From contig JAQFVV010000003.1 in the NCBI GenBank assembly GCA_028023455.1, positions 62,001 to 126,000 on the forward strand: DNA of 64,000 nucleotides, written 5' to 3'. Of this stretch, positions 1 to 11,660 are shown piece by piece. A program made the position numbers and the translations under genes. The notes beneath the pieces were generated by a model. It saw only the letters and a list, made by a program, of their open reading frames with translations, ran no database searches and was not told where the DNA came from. Each line of letters opens with the position of its first letter. The stretch's first letter is position 1. Source of the DNA: Epiperipatus broadwayi (Eukaryota > Onychophora > Udeonychophora > Euonychophora > Peripatidae).

Positions 1-93
1 AAACATTCATCCCTAATAAAATTACAACTTCTTCCTAAAATCCATTGAACAGAATCTTCCTGGAATATTCATTCCCAGTATCAAAAAGTACTT

Positions 94-165
94 TCAAGTG
101 AGTAGTTGGTTGCAGACGGTTATGGATTCATGCCCCGACTGATGCCATGACATATGAAAAAAAAA
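94..165 (+). repeat. tRNA-derived SINE, 5'-truncated
   Basis: This is the 3' part of the SINE family also seen near 11.6, 17.6 and 18.3 kb. It shares the stretch around 'agtagttggt', a degraded B-box-like segment and the conserved end 'gatgccatgacatatg' followed by A(9). The tRNA A-box half is missing. It lies directly before the reverse-transcriptase relic starting at 182, so it probably inserted into, or beside, that LINE. Confidence 0.6.
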
Positions 166-181
166 GTACATTCATCACACT

Positions 182-1399
182 GCATACATGAATGACCTGG
201 CCATGTTCTTACCATCTTGTAAATACATGCCTGATCTTATAAAATTAATGACATAGTTTTCAAGTGAACCAGGATTATGTTTCAATTTAGCAAAGTTGGT
301 GGCATAGATGCTGTTTTTGGGAACAACATCTCCTCCCCCTTTTCAGTTAAACCAGCCAAATTTTCCCTCAGTTTTTCATTTAACCTCTCCTCCCTTACAA
401 TAAGGAGAGAGGTCCAAAATTCCATAATGTTAGCTGCTAACTAGATTACTGGTTTTTTGTGCAAGATCTATACCTCCTTATATGCCAAGACAGCCCTCCT
501 AATGTTGTTCCTCAGGATTACCTACTTAATGTTCATGAAATTCATGGGAAAGTTTATTTGCAGCATCAATTCCATTTTTTCTCAGCTCTTGAGGGAAGGG
601 GCAGGACTGTAGTGATTAGCCTTGGAAAGATGCAAAGACCTCCCAAATTGAATGGCCTAGGGATACATTAGCTGCAGGTTTCTTGGCTCCAGCGTGCTTT
701 CAATCTTTTTTCCAGACTTAATAACCTTATTCCTAAAAACTTTTATCTATTAGATGTGCATCCCATGGAAGTGTTGGCTCTCTGATTGGTTATCTGAAAT
801 CACAAAAATGAATTTAATCCCAGATGAAGCTAAATCTGCAAAATTAGATACTAGGAGGCATATAATCTTATTTATGAAACAATTGTGCCTATCAGTTCAG
901 CATTCAACAAAATCATCTTTAATTTTTCTTAAAAAATTTAAATGGTGGTGCCTGTAGCTGAAGTATTTCGATTTTTTGATAAAAATCAATCTGAATGTAC
1001 TTCCCATAGGTAGCTATTTTGACAAAAAATAGAGGATATATATCTATTGATGACACATGTGCTTTATGTAGAAGGAAGAAAGAAACTATTAAACACATTT
1101 TTCTGAAATGTGTTAAATTGGAAATCTGTAAAACCTTAATTTTTTCAATCTATAAAAAGAAAAACACACTGATGTTGACATCAGGCAATTTTGCAGAAAT
1201 AAGGAATGTTACATTCTTATTGTTTAGTGTTTGGCTGATGCAATGCACACTCTTTTTTGATTCTAGTTGCATGGGTCCCCTAATAATATTAATCAGGAAA
1301 ATCAACACAATTAAAAAAAGACAGCAGTTGTATAGCTTCTCAAATAATGGTCAGGAACTCATGGAATTGATAGATATTGAAAGGACCAGAATAAGCTAA
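182..1399 (+). pseudogene. Non-LTR retrotransposon (L1/CR1-like) 3' half, decayed
   Basis: These are relics of a LINE ORF2 in several frames. At 182-217 the translation AYMNDLAMFLPS matches the RT active-site box (normally [FY]xDD), with the first Asp replaced by Asn. A segment resembling the stretch after the DD box follows, with stops. At 630-665 PPKLNGLGI resembles the conserved 'RPKxxGGLG' segment of LINE RTs. At 1019-1399 an open stretch carries CALCRRKKETIKHIFLKC (Cys codons at 1058, 1067 and 1109, plus His), the zinc-finger-like motif found near the C terminus of many LINE RTs. Family knowledge: such proteins copy LINE RNA at a nicked target. Stops, frameshifts and the YMND change make it non-functional. 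The assignment to a non-LTR RT is fairly secure; the clade is not. Confidence 0.7.
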
Positions 1400-2440
1400 C
1401 TTAAAAATATTTTTTCCTGATGTGGAATTATCCATATATTAATACTGTTAAAATAGTGGTTTTGTATTGTTGACCCAGGGCTGAATTTTCCCCAACAGAA
1501 ATTCATATTTAATTTGACCTGTTAACATATATATCCTGATCTTTTTGAATCGTTAATGCAGAGCATTTTTGCTCACAGATAGATTACTTGTATATCATAT
1601 TTTTAAATAATGAAAATTTGCTTGAAAAAAACAACAACTTCTTGGATTATAATCAGCCACAACTTCCTGGATTATTGCTTTGCTATGAATTAATAATTCT
1701 AATTACTATTGAAAAATCCATTATTTCATATAATGGAAAAAACTGCAAGGTCTTATTTTGTTAAAAACGAAGTTTTTATTAACCTCAGCATTATTCAGTA
1801 TAAATTATAAGCTAAAAATGTTTGTAAAATAATTATGCTAGATTCTACCAGGGTATTTTCCTCAATTTAAACTACAAACTAAACAAAAACTATCTGGGAC
1901 TTTAAGCAAAAAATGTATTACCATCAATCATTTAATATTTTAAAGCATCAGAAGCAGATTTACAATATAATGAGTTTTTTTATATACAGATCAAATCTTG
2001 AATTCAAAAGTGTTATCACTCTTTAAATGCACACACAAACTTATCATTATTTATTCAAACATCCAGGTTAAAAAAAGTCATATATTTTATATAAGATTTT
2101 TTTTTTGTTTTATAAATACAATACTTTTAAGCTACAATTTCTGCAAAATTACTTTAATATTTATACAATTGTTTTATTTATTAACTATGCAATTTCTTAA
2201 AAAAATATATATTTAAATCAAATATTTTTTTCATTAGACATTTATTTTATATGCTCAAAAAATTAAGCTGATATTATTGATGTTAATAATTGGATTACAG
2301 TCTGTTTTTTTTAATACATATTTATAGTATATAATTTTACAGAATGGTAATTTGTATGTTTATGAAATCATTTTAGAAATAGTTAAATTAGATGCATATT
2401 GCATCCAAACTTTCAAGCTCCCTTTAGTCATTCACAACTT
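1400..2440. other. AT-rich stretch without recognised gene
   Basis: Simple AT-rich sequence downstream of the LINE relic. The only ORF in it (1998-2216) has a hydrophobic, compositionally driven translation with no recognisable motif. Confidence 0.5.
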
Positions 2441-2742
2441 ATATACCTGATCATATTCATGTGAAAAGATAAATGATTTCCAATATATGTATCTCATGCT
2501 GAACCAGCACTCATCATTTGATCCAGATCATCATCTCTCATACACATATATAATAAGTGCTTGGTTTATTTTAAGATAGAAAATCTTCAAATTTTAATGG
2601 ACAGGCTTCAGTCTTCTCCAGTTTCTAACCCTTCTGCCTTCTCCAGTTTCTAACCCTTCTGCCATCCATATCATTGAAAATCTGATGATGGTGTGTTCAG
2701 AGCCCTTGTTTGCCAATTTTTGTTGTATCATACTCATGTTGA

Positions 2743-2757
2743 ACACACATACACACC

Positions 2758-2806
<49 letters not shown>
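2743..2806. repeat. (CA)n(TA)n microsatellite
   Basis: An interrupted run of CA dinucleotides passes directly into a run of TA dinucleotides. Confidence 0.95.
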
Positions 2807-2812
<6 letters not shown>

Positions 2813-2817
2813 AGTGT

Positions 2818-2829
2818 GTCCAGATCATT

Positions 2830-2867
<38 letters not shown>

Positions 2868-2880
2868 AATGATCTGGACA
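2818..2880. repeat. Perfect hairpin with TA-repeat core
   Basis: The arm 'gtccagatcatttctc' is followed by about 30 bases of alternating AT and then its exact reverse complement 'gagaaatgatctggac'. The AT core is itself self-complementary, so almost the whole segment can form one cruciform or hairpin. It sits inside the family B foldback copy. Confidence 0.9.
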
Positions 2881-2940
2881 AACTGATGAGTGTTGGTTTA
2901 ACATGAAATATGTATATTGGAGATCATTTATCTTTTTGCA

Positions 2941-4355
2941 TGTATATGGACATATGTATTGGTTGTATAAGAAGGAATGGATAACTAAAGAGAGCTTAAA
3001 AGTCTAGATTCAGATACTCTCTAATTACATCTAGCTTAAAATATAAATCATATATAAGTATTTAACTATTAAAAAGTTACATTGTATATGTATTATTATT
3101 GCTTGTTATTAATATTAATAGTCTTTCATTGCTAAATTTATCATATTTCTTTATCCTTTTCAATTAATATTTCAAATAAACTCACGGTTCTATAGGGCAA
3201 TTGCACAACCATGAAATGTGACATTGATATGTGTTTATATTTTAGTAATGTTTATATAAAAAACCAGTCAATTCTCAGTGTTATGTAGCAGATATAACAA
3301 TTACTGTTTTCAAAGAAATGAAAAAACTATTTAAAATAATTATAAAAAGTGATTCACTATTGGCCCTACCATAGTTAGAGTTACAGATCAATTATTAAAC
3401 AAACATAGATAAAAAAAATTACATAATTTATTTGACTAGTAACCAACTTTTGAATTCATCCATTATACATCATATATATATATCTCTTTTTTCACTATAA
3501 TATTTAATAATGTTTTTTAAAAACATGTTTTATTACATATTCCCAATATTCAGGTATTTAATTCATTTGGTTGAATGAATAATCAATGTTTTTAAAATAT
3601 TCCTGCATTCCATTAATACATATTAGATTAAATATTGGAATATTATGACCATATCATTATTGTTATCACAATATTTTGAAGCAGAATCTAAGACCTTTCA
3701 CCATTTGTATATGATTACTATATAGATAGATATTGTAAACATCATGGCTATTAAAGAGGCACAATTCAGGATATTATTATCTCTGATTTAAAATTACTAG
3801 ATATTTTATATAGCTTTTATAATGCTTTGATTATATTTAATTAATATACTTAAATATAATTTATGGTATATAAAAATATTGTATTGTAATTTCTTTTAAA
3901 GCTTGCATAATTTATAATAAGATTTTGTCATAATTTTTTTAAAGATTGAATAATTTATAATAGCAATTTCTATATTTGAGAGCTGACTTTTGAAATCTGT
4001 AACTTTAATTCTATTGTCCATAAGACTATTTCTCTGATCAACATGGTTACGTTATGCTCTTTTAATATTAACTGATGTAAAATACTTCAAATTGCTTATT
4101 TTTTAGGATAATTTTAAAAAATATCTTCAGACTATATCTTACTATATAATGTCTTATACCTTTCAGTGGTTTTCTATATTAACAGGAGTAATTCATTATA
4201 TATCAAATTATTTCTGAGAGTTCTATGTAATATAACTAATTCATGACAGTGTAACCATGTCACTAATTCATAGCTATTGACTTTTGACAAGGAGAAGTTG
4301 AACTAATGACTTTAAAAGAAGGATAAAGAAGTTATATGATACATTATATATATAT
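2941..4355. other. AT-rich non-coding stretch
   Basis: I see no open frame, RNA gene or repeat boundary that can be supported. There are short TA runs near 3474 and 4346. Confidence 0.5.
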
Positions 4356-6581
4356 TGTAACGAGCACAGACGTTCGTTACATTGTTGTTGTTTTTTATTT
4401 ATTAAACATGAAAGTAAATTAAAAAGTTCGCATTTAAAAATTTTCTTTTAGAATTAAAAATTGAAATTAAATATCATCTTAAACTCTTATATATTAAATC
4501 GCACAGATATAAAAAATTATTAAAATAAAACTGTATTAAAAATAGAAAAGGTATTTTAAAAACAAAAACTTAAAAAGATTTGGAGATAAAATTATATCTT
4601 TAAATTTATCTTTAAATATATCTTTGATTTGGAAAACAGGTTAATTAATCAGAAATGGAAATGATAAATTTAATTAGTCAAATGTAAACCAGCCTTGGGC
4701 ATTTAAATGTAAAAATACCGGTCAGATAGGAAAACAATAGAAACTGTTAGCAAATAAGAAGAAATCCCTATGGAATCGGACCGCAGTGAAAGGACCATCG
4801 CATCGGTGACGTAATGTAAATTCAATCCTTCACATTAATATAAAAGGAAAATTTGGAAATTATTAATCAGTGACTGGAAATTGATTATTACGATGTGACT
4901 ATATGTAGTAGTCCGGAGTTGGAGGAATTGACAGACGCACGGTCAATTCTTTCAGCTGTTAAAGAAGGGAGAAATGAACTATCGTTTCCTACATTGAGGA
5001 CCAACTAAATTAAAAAACCTCCGAATGAATAAATAAAACAACGGCTAAATGGATACCAATTTTAGGACGGCATGGGAATTTACGTTCATGGCAAGCAACG
5101 GATAAAGTTGGACGTTTTAAAATCGTAAGAACTTATATATTCACTTGAAACAATAAGAACTCTAAATTTTAAAACTTTTTAGTAAATAATGCAATAGAAT
5201 CCTATCTGACCAAACTAAATTCTTCATTAATAATGTTATTTGATGTATTTTTTTTCTTATTTATTTTGTAAAATCATTTCCATTTATTTATTTTTTGTTC
5301 TTTAAGTTTTATTATGATTGTTGTTTTCCGTTAAATTAATTATAAAAATGTTAAACTTAAGTCGGGCGTGAATGGCTGTATAGATTTGTAAAGTTATATT
5401 AGGGGAGGGTAATCTTAGGTTATTTATGTCGTTGTTAGATTGGGTCAATGGATTGGATATATTGATGTAGTTAGTAGATGTAATCGGAGATTCGCTACTG
5501 GCAGAATCGTTTATATATACGCCGCACTCACCCGTTTGCCTATGGAAGGAATTATAAGACGGAGAACGCAGTTCCTTTCTATGGAGTTTTTTTTTATTGT
5601 TCTTCTCGTTAGATAGATGTAATATTCCTATCTGATTGAGAGTCAATGTCTTTCTTAATTCTTTTGGTGCTGCCGTATTTCGTATTACATTGAATACATC
5701 GATATATCAGATGGATTGATGACAGTTTGATGGTGAATTTTAACCTAAGGTTAAATAGGGATAGAATATTTTATTTTCAAAAGCAAATTTATGTGGTCTA
5801 TTCATACTCGATTCTAAATAAAAATGCATTAAACTTAAGTTGTTTATAGACGCTTGCATGGATTGTTTATCGGTTAACTATGTTTTGCGTTTTCATATTT
5901 GATCAAAATATATAGACATTCGATAAATAATGATACCTTACGGTGAGTATCTAGAATGTATTTATTCGGATGTCTTTTAAGTTATTGGTGACAATGCAAG
6001 TATCTTATGATGAATACTATTGGGTTACGTAGAAATTTCCCTCCGCAATTGTCAGTAATCAATAATTTTGTATTTTGATCGTTTATGTTTACTTTGAAAT
6101 GTTTTTGACCGTGAAATCTATGTAACCGATCTATATTCAACATTATAAACAAGCTTTCCTAAATTTATCTGTGCGAACTTAATTAAAATGTAAAATTAGA
6201 ATATAATAGTAGTTAAATGTAAATTAAAGTCAAAAATCAAAGTTAAAAATAATGTTAAATGTTAAAATGTAAAACTAATACTAAAATAATTTTAAATCTT
6301 ATATATATGTGCATAAATAAATGTTTGTATGTTAATTACTGGCAGTGGCTTATTTTATTCCTTTTTTTATATATACTCTTAGATTATCTTATTAAATCTC
6401 TGCTATTCCACTGAGCTAGTGACATGGGCTAACGACCGGAATCAAAATTTAAAAAAAAAAAAAATTTTTTTTTTTTTTTACTTACGTATCTGCCTACTTT
6501 ATAAATTTTTCTAGGTTCAAATGCCTAGATGGCGCCCCGTAGTGCAGTTTACGTTAAGTCGTCTTTCTCTGGATCGTTACA
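4356..6581. mobile_element. Solo LTR of an LTR retrotransposon, copy 1 (2226 bp)
   Basis: The element starts TGTAACGA and ends TCGTTACA, the TG...CA ends typical of LTRs with an 8-bp terminal inverted repeat. A nearly identical copy lies at 48504-50721. It is flanked by ATAT on both sides, but within TA-rich DNA this 4-bp target duplication is only weak evidence; copy 2 is clearer. No primer-binding site, gag or pol follows either end, so I read it as a solo LTR left by recombination between the two LTRs of a full element. A 4-bp duplication with TG..CA ends fits Ty3/Gypsy or a similar group. Internal features are a hairpin at about 4919-4955, a TATA-like run with AATAAA-like sequence near 6300-6320, and an A(n)T(n) palindrome near 6450-6480. 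The antisense ORF at 5302-5646 is not preserved in copy 2 and is probably not coding. Orientation is unknown without internal sequence. Confidence 0.85.
4919..4955. other. Covarying hairpin inside LTR copy 1
   Basis: The stem core GAATTGAC (4925-4932) pairs with GTCAATTC (4942-4949) around the 9-base loop AGACGCACG. Outward pairs, some G-U, extend it to about 14 bp. The equivalent stem in LTR copy 2 has a different sequence but also pairs. Confidence 0.75.
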
Positions 6582-6599
6582 ATATATATATATATATAT

Positions 6600-6680
6600 A
6601 AACTAAAGGAGTAAATCAAGCTATGAGTTAAAAGCACTCTAAATGTTTAACATAGTATCAAGAATAGCAGGAATCCAATG
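6600..6680. repeat. Partial copy of the 6883-7118 inverted-repeat element
   Basis: Shares 'ggagtaaatca', 'aaaagcactctaaatgtt' and 'atcaagaatag' with the left arm of the inverted repeat that follows, in the same orientation. It lies directly after the solo LTR. Confidence 0.6.
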
Positions 6681-6882
6681 AATCCACCTATTCTTGGTAG
6701 CTCTGATGTTTATAATGATATCTTTGTCATTGTTGGTAATTCAAAATGAAAAACACATATCAACCAAATGGAATATGGCACTTAAATGTTATTAATTTGT
6801 AATTAATTATAAAAAGCTGAAGACAGGATCTCAGTTTTACTGTCTTGTTTGTAAAAATTAAACAAGATTTAATATTTAAACT

Positions 6883-7118
6883 TTAAATTATACATAGCTC
6901 AATGTATATGTAAACAAAGGGAGTAAATCACTCTTTCTTCTCAGGCTATGACTTAAAAGCACTCTAAATGTTGAACAAAGGATCAAGAATAGAATAAATC
7001 CAAAACTCATAATTTTATTCTTGATTCTTTGTTCAAAACTTAGAGTGATTTTAAGTCATAGTCTGGAGAAGAGTGATTTACTCCATTTGCTTACATATAC
7101 ATTGATCTATGTTTAATT
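6883..7118. repeat. Inverted-repeat (MITE/foldback-like) element
   Basis: The left arm at about 6883-6993 and the right arm at about 7013-7118 are reverse complements with scattered mismatches. For example, 'gcactctaaatgttgaac' faces 'gttcaaaacttagagtg', and 'caatgtatatgtaa' faces 'ttacatatacattg'. The loop is only about 20 bp. No coding capacity. It could be a palindromic MITE or a local inverted duplication; no target duplication is certain. Confidence 0.75.
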
Positions 7119-8325
7119 GAAAGTTTATATATATAGAGAGAGAAGCAGCAAATACTAAATACACAGATCATGGAAAATCATGTGATATTAAACTTCTGTT
7201 TTAATTTACAATCCATAAGAATTACAATGTAATCGAAAGCACTATTCATTTATTAAAATATATATTTTATTATTTTTACCATTAAAATTATTTGGAATTT
7301 ATATATATGATGCATTTACTTGATATCAAGCTACTTGAATTGTTTCTGCATATGTGGTGCAACATTTATTCAAAAATTATATCAAAGCTTAAAATAAATA
7401 TTAGTACAATGAAGAAATTAAATTGAATTATTTGTTAAATAATTTAGTTTGTTTATTTTTAAATTTTACTTTTGTATTGTTTTCTGTATTTTACATTTCA
7501 AATTAGGAACCCAATTTAATCAGGTGCACATTTCTCTTTTAGACATAGCATCATGAAGTTATTACTTGAAGTGTTTAATATTGATTTAGCATTTATAATT
7601 AGAATGTGTGGTTCAAAAAAATGATATATTTATATATAGATCTTGATTTTTTTTAAAAATTAGAATGAGATTTCAAATTCTTTTTCGATTGTAATTATTC
7701 CTGCATTTTTAAATTTTTTCTTATACTTTTCTTATGAGTTCAAAATCTAATTGTGTTCTAACAAAATATCAGTAGCTTCTTTTTTTTTAGATTTTGATTA
7801 TAACTTTTTTTCTTTTTACATTTTAATATTTTTCTTTATTTAATTTAGTTTACTTTATATAACATAGGGCATTCAGAACTGCACTTTAATATAATAGGTT
7901 GTTTTAATTATTATTTTTTCTATTTAATCAAAGAATACATGGTTTTATAGCAAAATACATCCATTATTCATGTTCTTGACTTGAGATTTGAATCCAGACT
8001 CAGTTAATTTTTTCAGATATTCATTCCATTGCAATCAAACTAATCATTGAATAATGATTATTAAATGGATATTTAGCTATTATACACTGAATTGTATGAA
8101 GATAATGTGAGAATTAAATTTTAACTATTTTGTAAAAGTAAAGCAGTGTAAAATGTTCATTTTTACTTAAAATTGTCAATGCTTATTATATTTATATAAA
8201 CATATTAAAACTGGAATGGCCTAATTTGATTACTGATCATTTCTCAGTATATATATATGAAGTTTTTTGCTTGACATCAAATTATAAGAAACATAATGGA
8301 AATTTAAATAATCTGGCTGATCTGT
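7119..8325. other. AT-rich non-coding stretch
   Basis: No supportable gene. Poly-T-rich tracts lie near 7770-7820. A weak tRNA-like scrap ('gatttgaatcc') lies near 7985. Confidence 0.5.
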
Positions 8326-8385
8326 ATGTTTTAGTGCATTAATAGAATAATGGACTTTGGACCTCAGAATTCATTACTTCCAATG
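8326..8385 (+). repeat. Old tRNA-like (SINE) fragment
   Basis: The motif 'gttttagtgcattaatag' followed by 'ggactttggacctca' recurs in diverged form near 12807 and, on the minus strand, near 10096 and 41529. This resembles the D-arm side of a tRNA-derived SINE head. It does not fold as a real tRNA gene. Confidence 0.4.
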
Positions 8386-10050
8386 CTCCAACTTCTTATA
8401 AACTATCCACCTAAGTAAAATTCAATGCTTTAATTGATATCTTAATTACAATAATTGATTATCAACAGGTCTAAATGGACAATAATTGCTATTTCATTAG
8501 TGCAATTTATTCAGGCATCAATGTTAACTTTTCTACGCAAAAAAGCATATTGGGATAGCTTGACGACACTTGATCATCATTAGGCCTACGTCATAAAATA
8601 ATGAAGCACCCTCCATCATTAAAAAACAATCATTACGTACATATGCAAAAACAGAAATTATAAAGTTACTGATATGTGTGGATATAATACATATATATAT
8701 TTATTTAAAACTAAACAACAACAAAAAACTTATGCTACTGTTAATGAAGCATTTAAGAAAAACACAACGGGATACAGAGATTTTGAAAGTTTCATCGCAA
8801 AACTGTCAATTAAACTATCTCAGTACTAACCAAAAACAATAATAACTGTCAAAATTTTTTCAAAACAATAATTACATTCTAGTTAACTTATCCGTTTTCG
8901 AATATATGGATTCAAACATTTATTAAAGACCCTGAGAAAACAATTATAAAATTTCCGTCATATTTATTTTCGAACAATTAGGCTAAAACAAGTAATTTGG
9001 TTAACTATTAGGTGACAAAATATTATTTATTTTAATAAAAGTTGTAATTAACAGTGCAATAAAGCAAAAGGATTTATTTATGATTTTAAATGATGTGCTA
9101 TATTATAGTTTTACAATGATTACTATTTTTGAAAGAGCACAAATCTTTTTCTTTTATAAGATACTTTCATAATTTAGCTACTTTAAAGTATATATTATTC
9201 CTCATATATATAACTTATAAATTGGTAATTACGGATACTTTTCACTCTTTGGAAAGAATACATTGGGTCAGCATAAATATTTGATTTTGACAAGTTTGCA
9301 AACGCTAAGAAAAAGTTTTCTCATAATATATAAACATTCTCATGAAATTAAATCAGAAATAGTATTTTAGTTATTTCAGTTTATTGAATCTGCTTTTTTC
9401 ATATTACCAAAAATCGTCACATGATCTGTGCTTATGTATATTTTTCAGGAGCAATTATATTCACTACACTCTAATGCTGCTATTTATTGTAAGCTTGTGT
9501 AATCAATAAATATTAGATAGTAGTGCTTATTAAATCCATACCCAATGCTATTTTATTCAAATCCTTTGACTTTTTCACTTATGGCCATAATTAGTGAAGA
9601 GCTTGGAGTTGGATTTAGTATACAGTATATAAATTTATTATGTCTTTAACTTGGATTTGGAATTAATGCATATGAACTTTTTATTTTATTTTCTGTCCTT
9701 TTCATCCAGCAGGCAACTTTATACTTTTTTTATTATCAAATTAGCAGCCCAAAATTCAAAAATATCTCAATGTTTACAATCCTAGCCAAAAAATTTAAAT
9801 GATTGTATATATTTTTTTATTAACTGTATAATTTTTAGTGTCTTTAATCATATAACATCTATAAGCCTACATTTGTTTAAAAAAAACATTGGATTTTTAC
9901 ATATAGTTTTACAAATTAAATGCATTCTTTTGTTTTCTTTTATGAGAATGATATTTTTTCACAGCATTGAAAAAATAATTGAATTGTTTGTTGTTTAGAA
10001 GCATAAGAATTTTAAGCACTAAAAAGTGACAAAATGAATTATAATTTATG
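8386..10050. other. AT-rich non-coding stretch
   Basis: No gene, RNA or clear repeat boundary is visible in this interval. Confidence 0.5.
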
Positions 10051-10054
10051 GACA

Positions 10055-10096
10055 TTGAGCTCCCAAGTCTACCACTCTATTACTACACTAAACCAT
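10055..10096 (-). repeat. Old tRNA-like (SINE) fragment
   Basis: The minus strand reads 'ggtttagtgtagtaatag' then 'gtggtagacttgggagctc', matching the diverged tRNA-like family at 8326 and 12807. Confidence 0.4.
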
Positions 10097-10164
10097 GGGA
10101 ATTGTATAATATTAATCTTCTAGTATTTTTCCTTTAAACTATTAAGCAACACATATCCACCATT

Positions 10165-10615
10165 TCCTTGCTTACACAAGTTGTTAAAACAATAGCAAAA
10201 CCTCCATACGGTAATGCCACCCAGTGCAATCATAATAATGAATGAATGCAAGAAAATTTATATATATAAAATCTTATCTAGTGCCTACTCATCTAATATC
10301 CTCACAACAAAAGATACCAAAATGTGTACTGAAATGGGTTCAGAGCTGTATACAAGTGAATGAGTTATGTTTTCAATTTGGACTCATAGCTTTATAGTTA
10401 AATAAAAATGTAAAAGGTGGCTAATAGGAAATTGCATTAGTTCCTGATATATAAGTGCAGTGTTCTCAGATGCAAGGCTTTTTACTGATGAAAGCCACAA
10501 GCTAGAAACTAGTTTAGTGATACTGGATGAGAGGCACTAAATAGAGACTTTAAACACAAACTTTCTTGCATCCATTAATTATTATGGATGGAAAAACTAT
10601 ATGGAGAGTGCCTAC
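10165..10615. repeat. Foldback family A, diverged copy
   Basis: Collinear with 28979-29461: 'ctccatac', 'gccacccagtgc', 'gtgcctactcat', 'gtgcagtgttctcagatg', 'ccacaagctagaaactagt' and 'ggatgagaggcactaaat'. Its two ends are partly inverted relative to each other. It is more decayed than the 29-kb copy and has no coding capacity. Confidence 0.7.
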
Positions 10616-10658
10616 TTTTTTTCTTAGCACAAACTTTCTGTATAATATAATATTTTTT

Positions 10659-11175
10659 TATAATAATATTAAATCGTGCTTTCACACTTCCAACGTAAAG
10701 CTAAAACAACAAATTGAAAACTAAATTAAATGGTTGAGCACTTTCAAGAATATGTACTTCTCATATTCATAGCCAGTTATGATCCTTTCTTTGGAATCAT
10801 TATATAAATAAATCTGATATGCAAATTATATGCAAATGAGTCACTAAGGCCATCTTTTAGATATTGCAAAACATGCGTCCTTACGATAAATGGCAAAAGA
10901 GTCCTCTGCTATAAAGTATGCTTCTTTTACCTTTCGCCTAATATCATGCCTCTCAGTACAAACTAATTTTGCAGATGTGAGTTCGAACACATGTCCTGAC
11001 ATATAATTTGCACATCAGATTTATTTATATAATGATTCCAAAGAAAGGATTATAACTGGCTATAAATATGAGAAGTACATTTCTTCTTGAAAGTGCTCAG
11101 CCATTTAATTTAGTTTTCAATTTGTTGTTATAGCTTTACGTTGGAAGTGTGAAAGCATGATTTAATATTATTATA
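10659..11175. repeat. Long inverted-repeat element with about 170-bp arms
   Basis: The left arm at about 10659-10830 and right arm at about 11005-11175 are near-perfect reverse complements: 'tttcacacttccaacgtaaa' faces its complement near 11140, and 'gattccaaagaaaggat' faces 'atcctttctttggaatc'. A central segment of about 170 bp, with a possible octamer-like 'atgcaaat' at its edge, separates the arms. It starts about 45 bp after the family A copy. Probably a non-autonomous foldback or MITE; target duplication undetermined. Confidence 0.85.
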
Positions 11176-11562
11176 TTGAAGACAAACATAAAGTATAAAT
11201 ATACAGGTTATTACTTAATATTTTTTTAAAAAATTCTTTTATTCCATATTTCAGTCAAGATTATCAGCTCTGTCCATTAGCTACCAAAATAAAGAAAAAT
11301 CACTTTAAAAAGTTTTTTTGTATATGATACCTATGGTCATGTATTAAGTTTTTTCCCACTAGATCTGTGAATTAGTGTTACATCACATGTCATCTTACAT
11401 ATATTAACATTTTTTAATTCTATACTTACAATAATACTTGTGGACACAAACAATACAGGTGGATTTTAGTGCATTTTATTGCAAATTATGTGTATAAAAA
11501 ATTGATGTTCACTTTAATAATTTTTTTGCTAATTGTTAATTATAAAAAATAAGTATATAAAA
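11176..11562. other. AT-rich non-coding stretch
   Basis: No gene or repeat that I can support. Confidence 0.5.
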
Positions 11563-11660
11563 TTGTGGCCAAGTGGTAAGCACAGCTGGCATACAAGCAG
11601 TTGTCCCAGGTTCCCGGTTTATTTCCCGGCTGATTCTTTGACACATGAAAAAAAAAAAAT
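11563..11660 (+). repeat. tRNA-derived SINE, near complete
   Basis: Starts 'gtggccaagtggtaagcac' (an A-box-like TGGCCAAGTGG) and contains 'ggttcccggtttatttcccgg' cut by a few bases, where the B box lies. It ends 'tttgacacatg' plus A(12). Such elements are transcribed by RNA polymerase III and moved by a partner LINE. B-box decay suggests it is inactive. The same family as 17516-17611 (minus) and 18320-18427. Confidence 0.8.

Larger units (their letters stand above)
2440..2940. repeat. Foldback repeat family B, copy with microsatellite interior
   Basis: Shares blocks with 31921-32405 and 45295-45560: 'accagcactcatcat', 'gatccagatcatcatctc', 'aatggacaggcttca' and, on the far side, 'aactgatgagtgttggttt'. 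A 25-bp segment ('tctccagtttctaaccc' plus its continuation) is duplicated in tandem at about 2615-2664. CA and TA microsatellites occupy the interior. No protein is encoded; the ORFs here translate the repeats. Confidence 0.65.

Noticed and set aside
5302-5646. 114-codon minus-strand ORF within the LTR
   Set aside because: The near-identical LTR copy has a differently framed 102-codon ORF sharing only a few residues, so the frame is not maintained.
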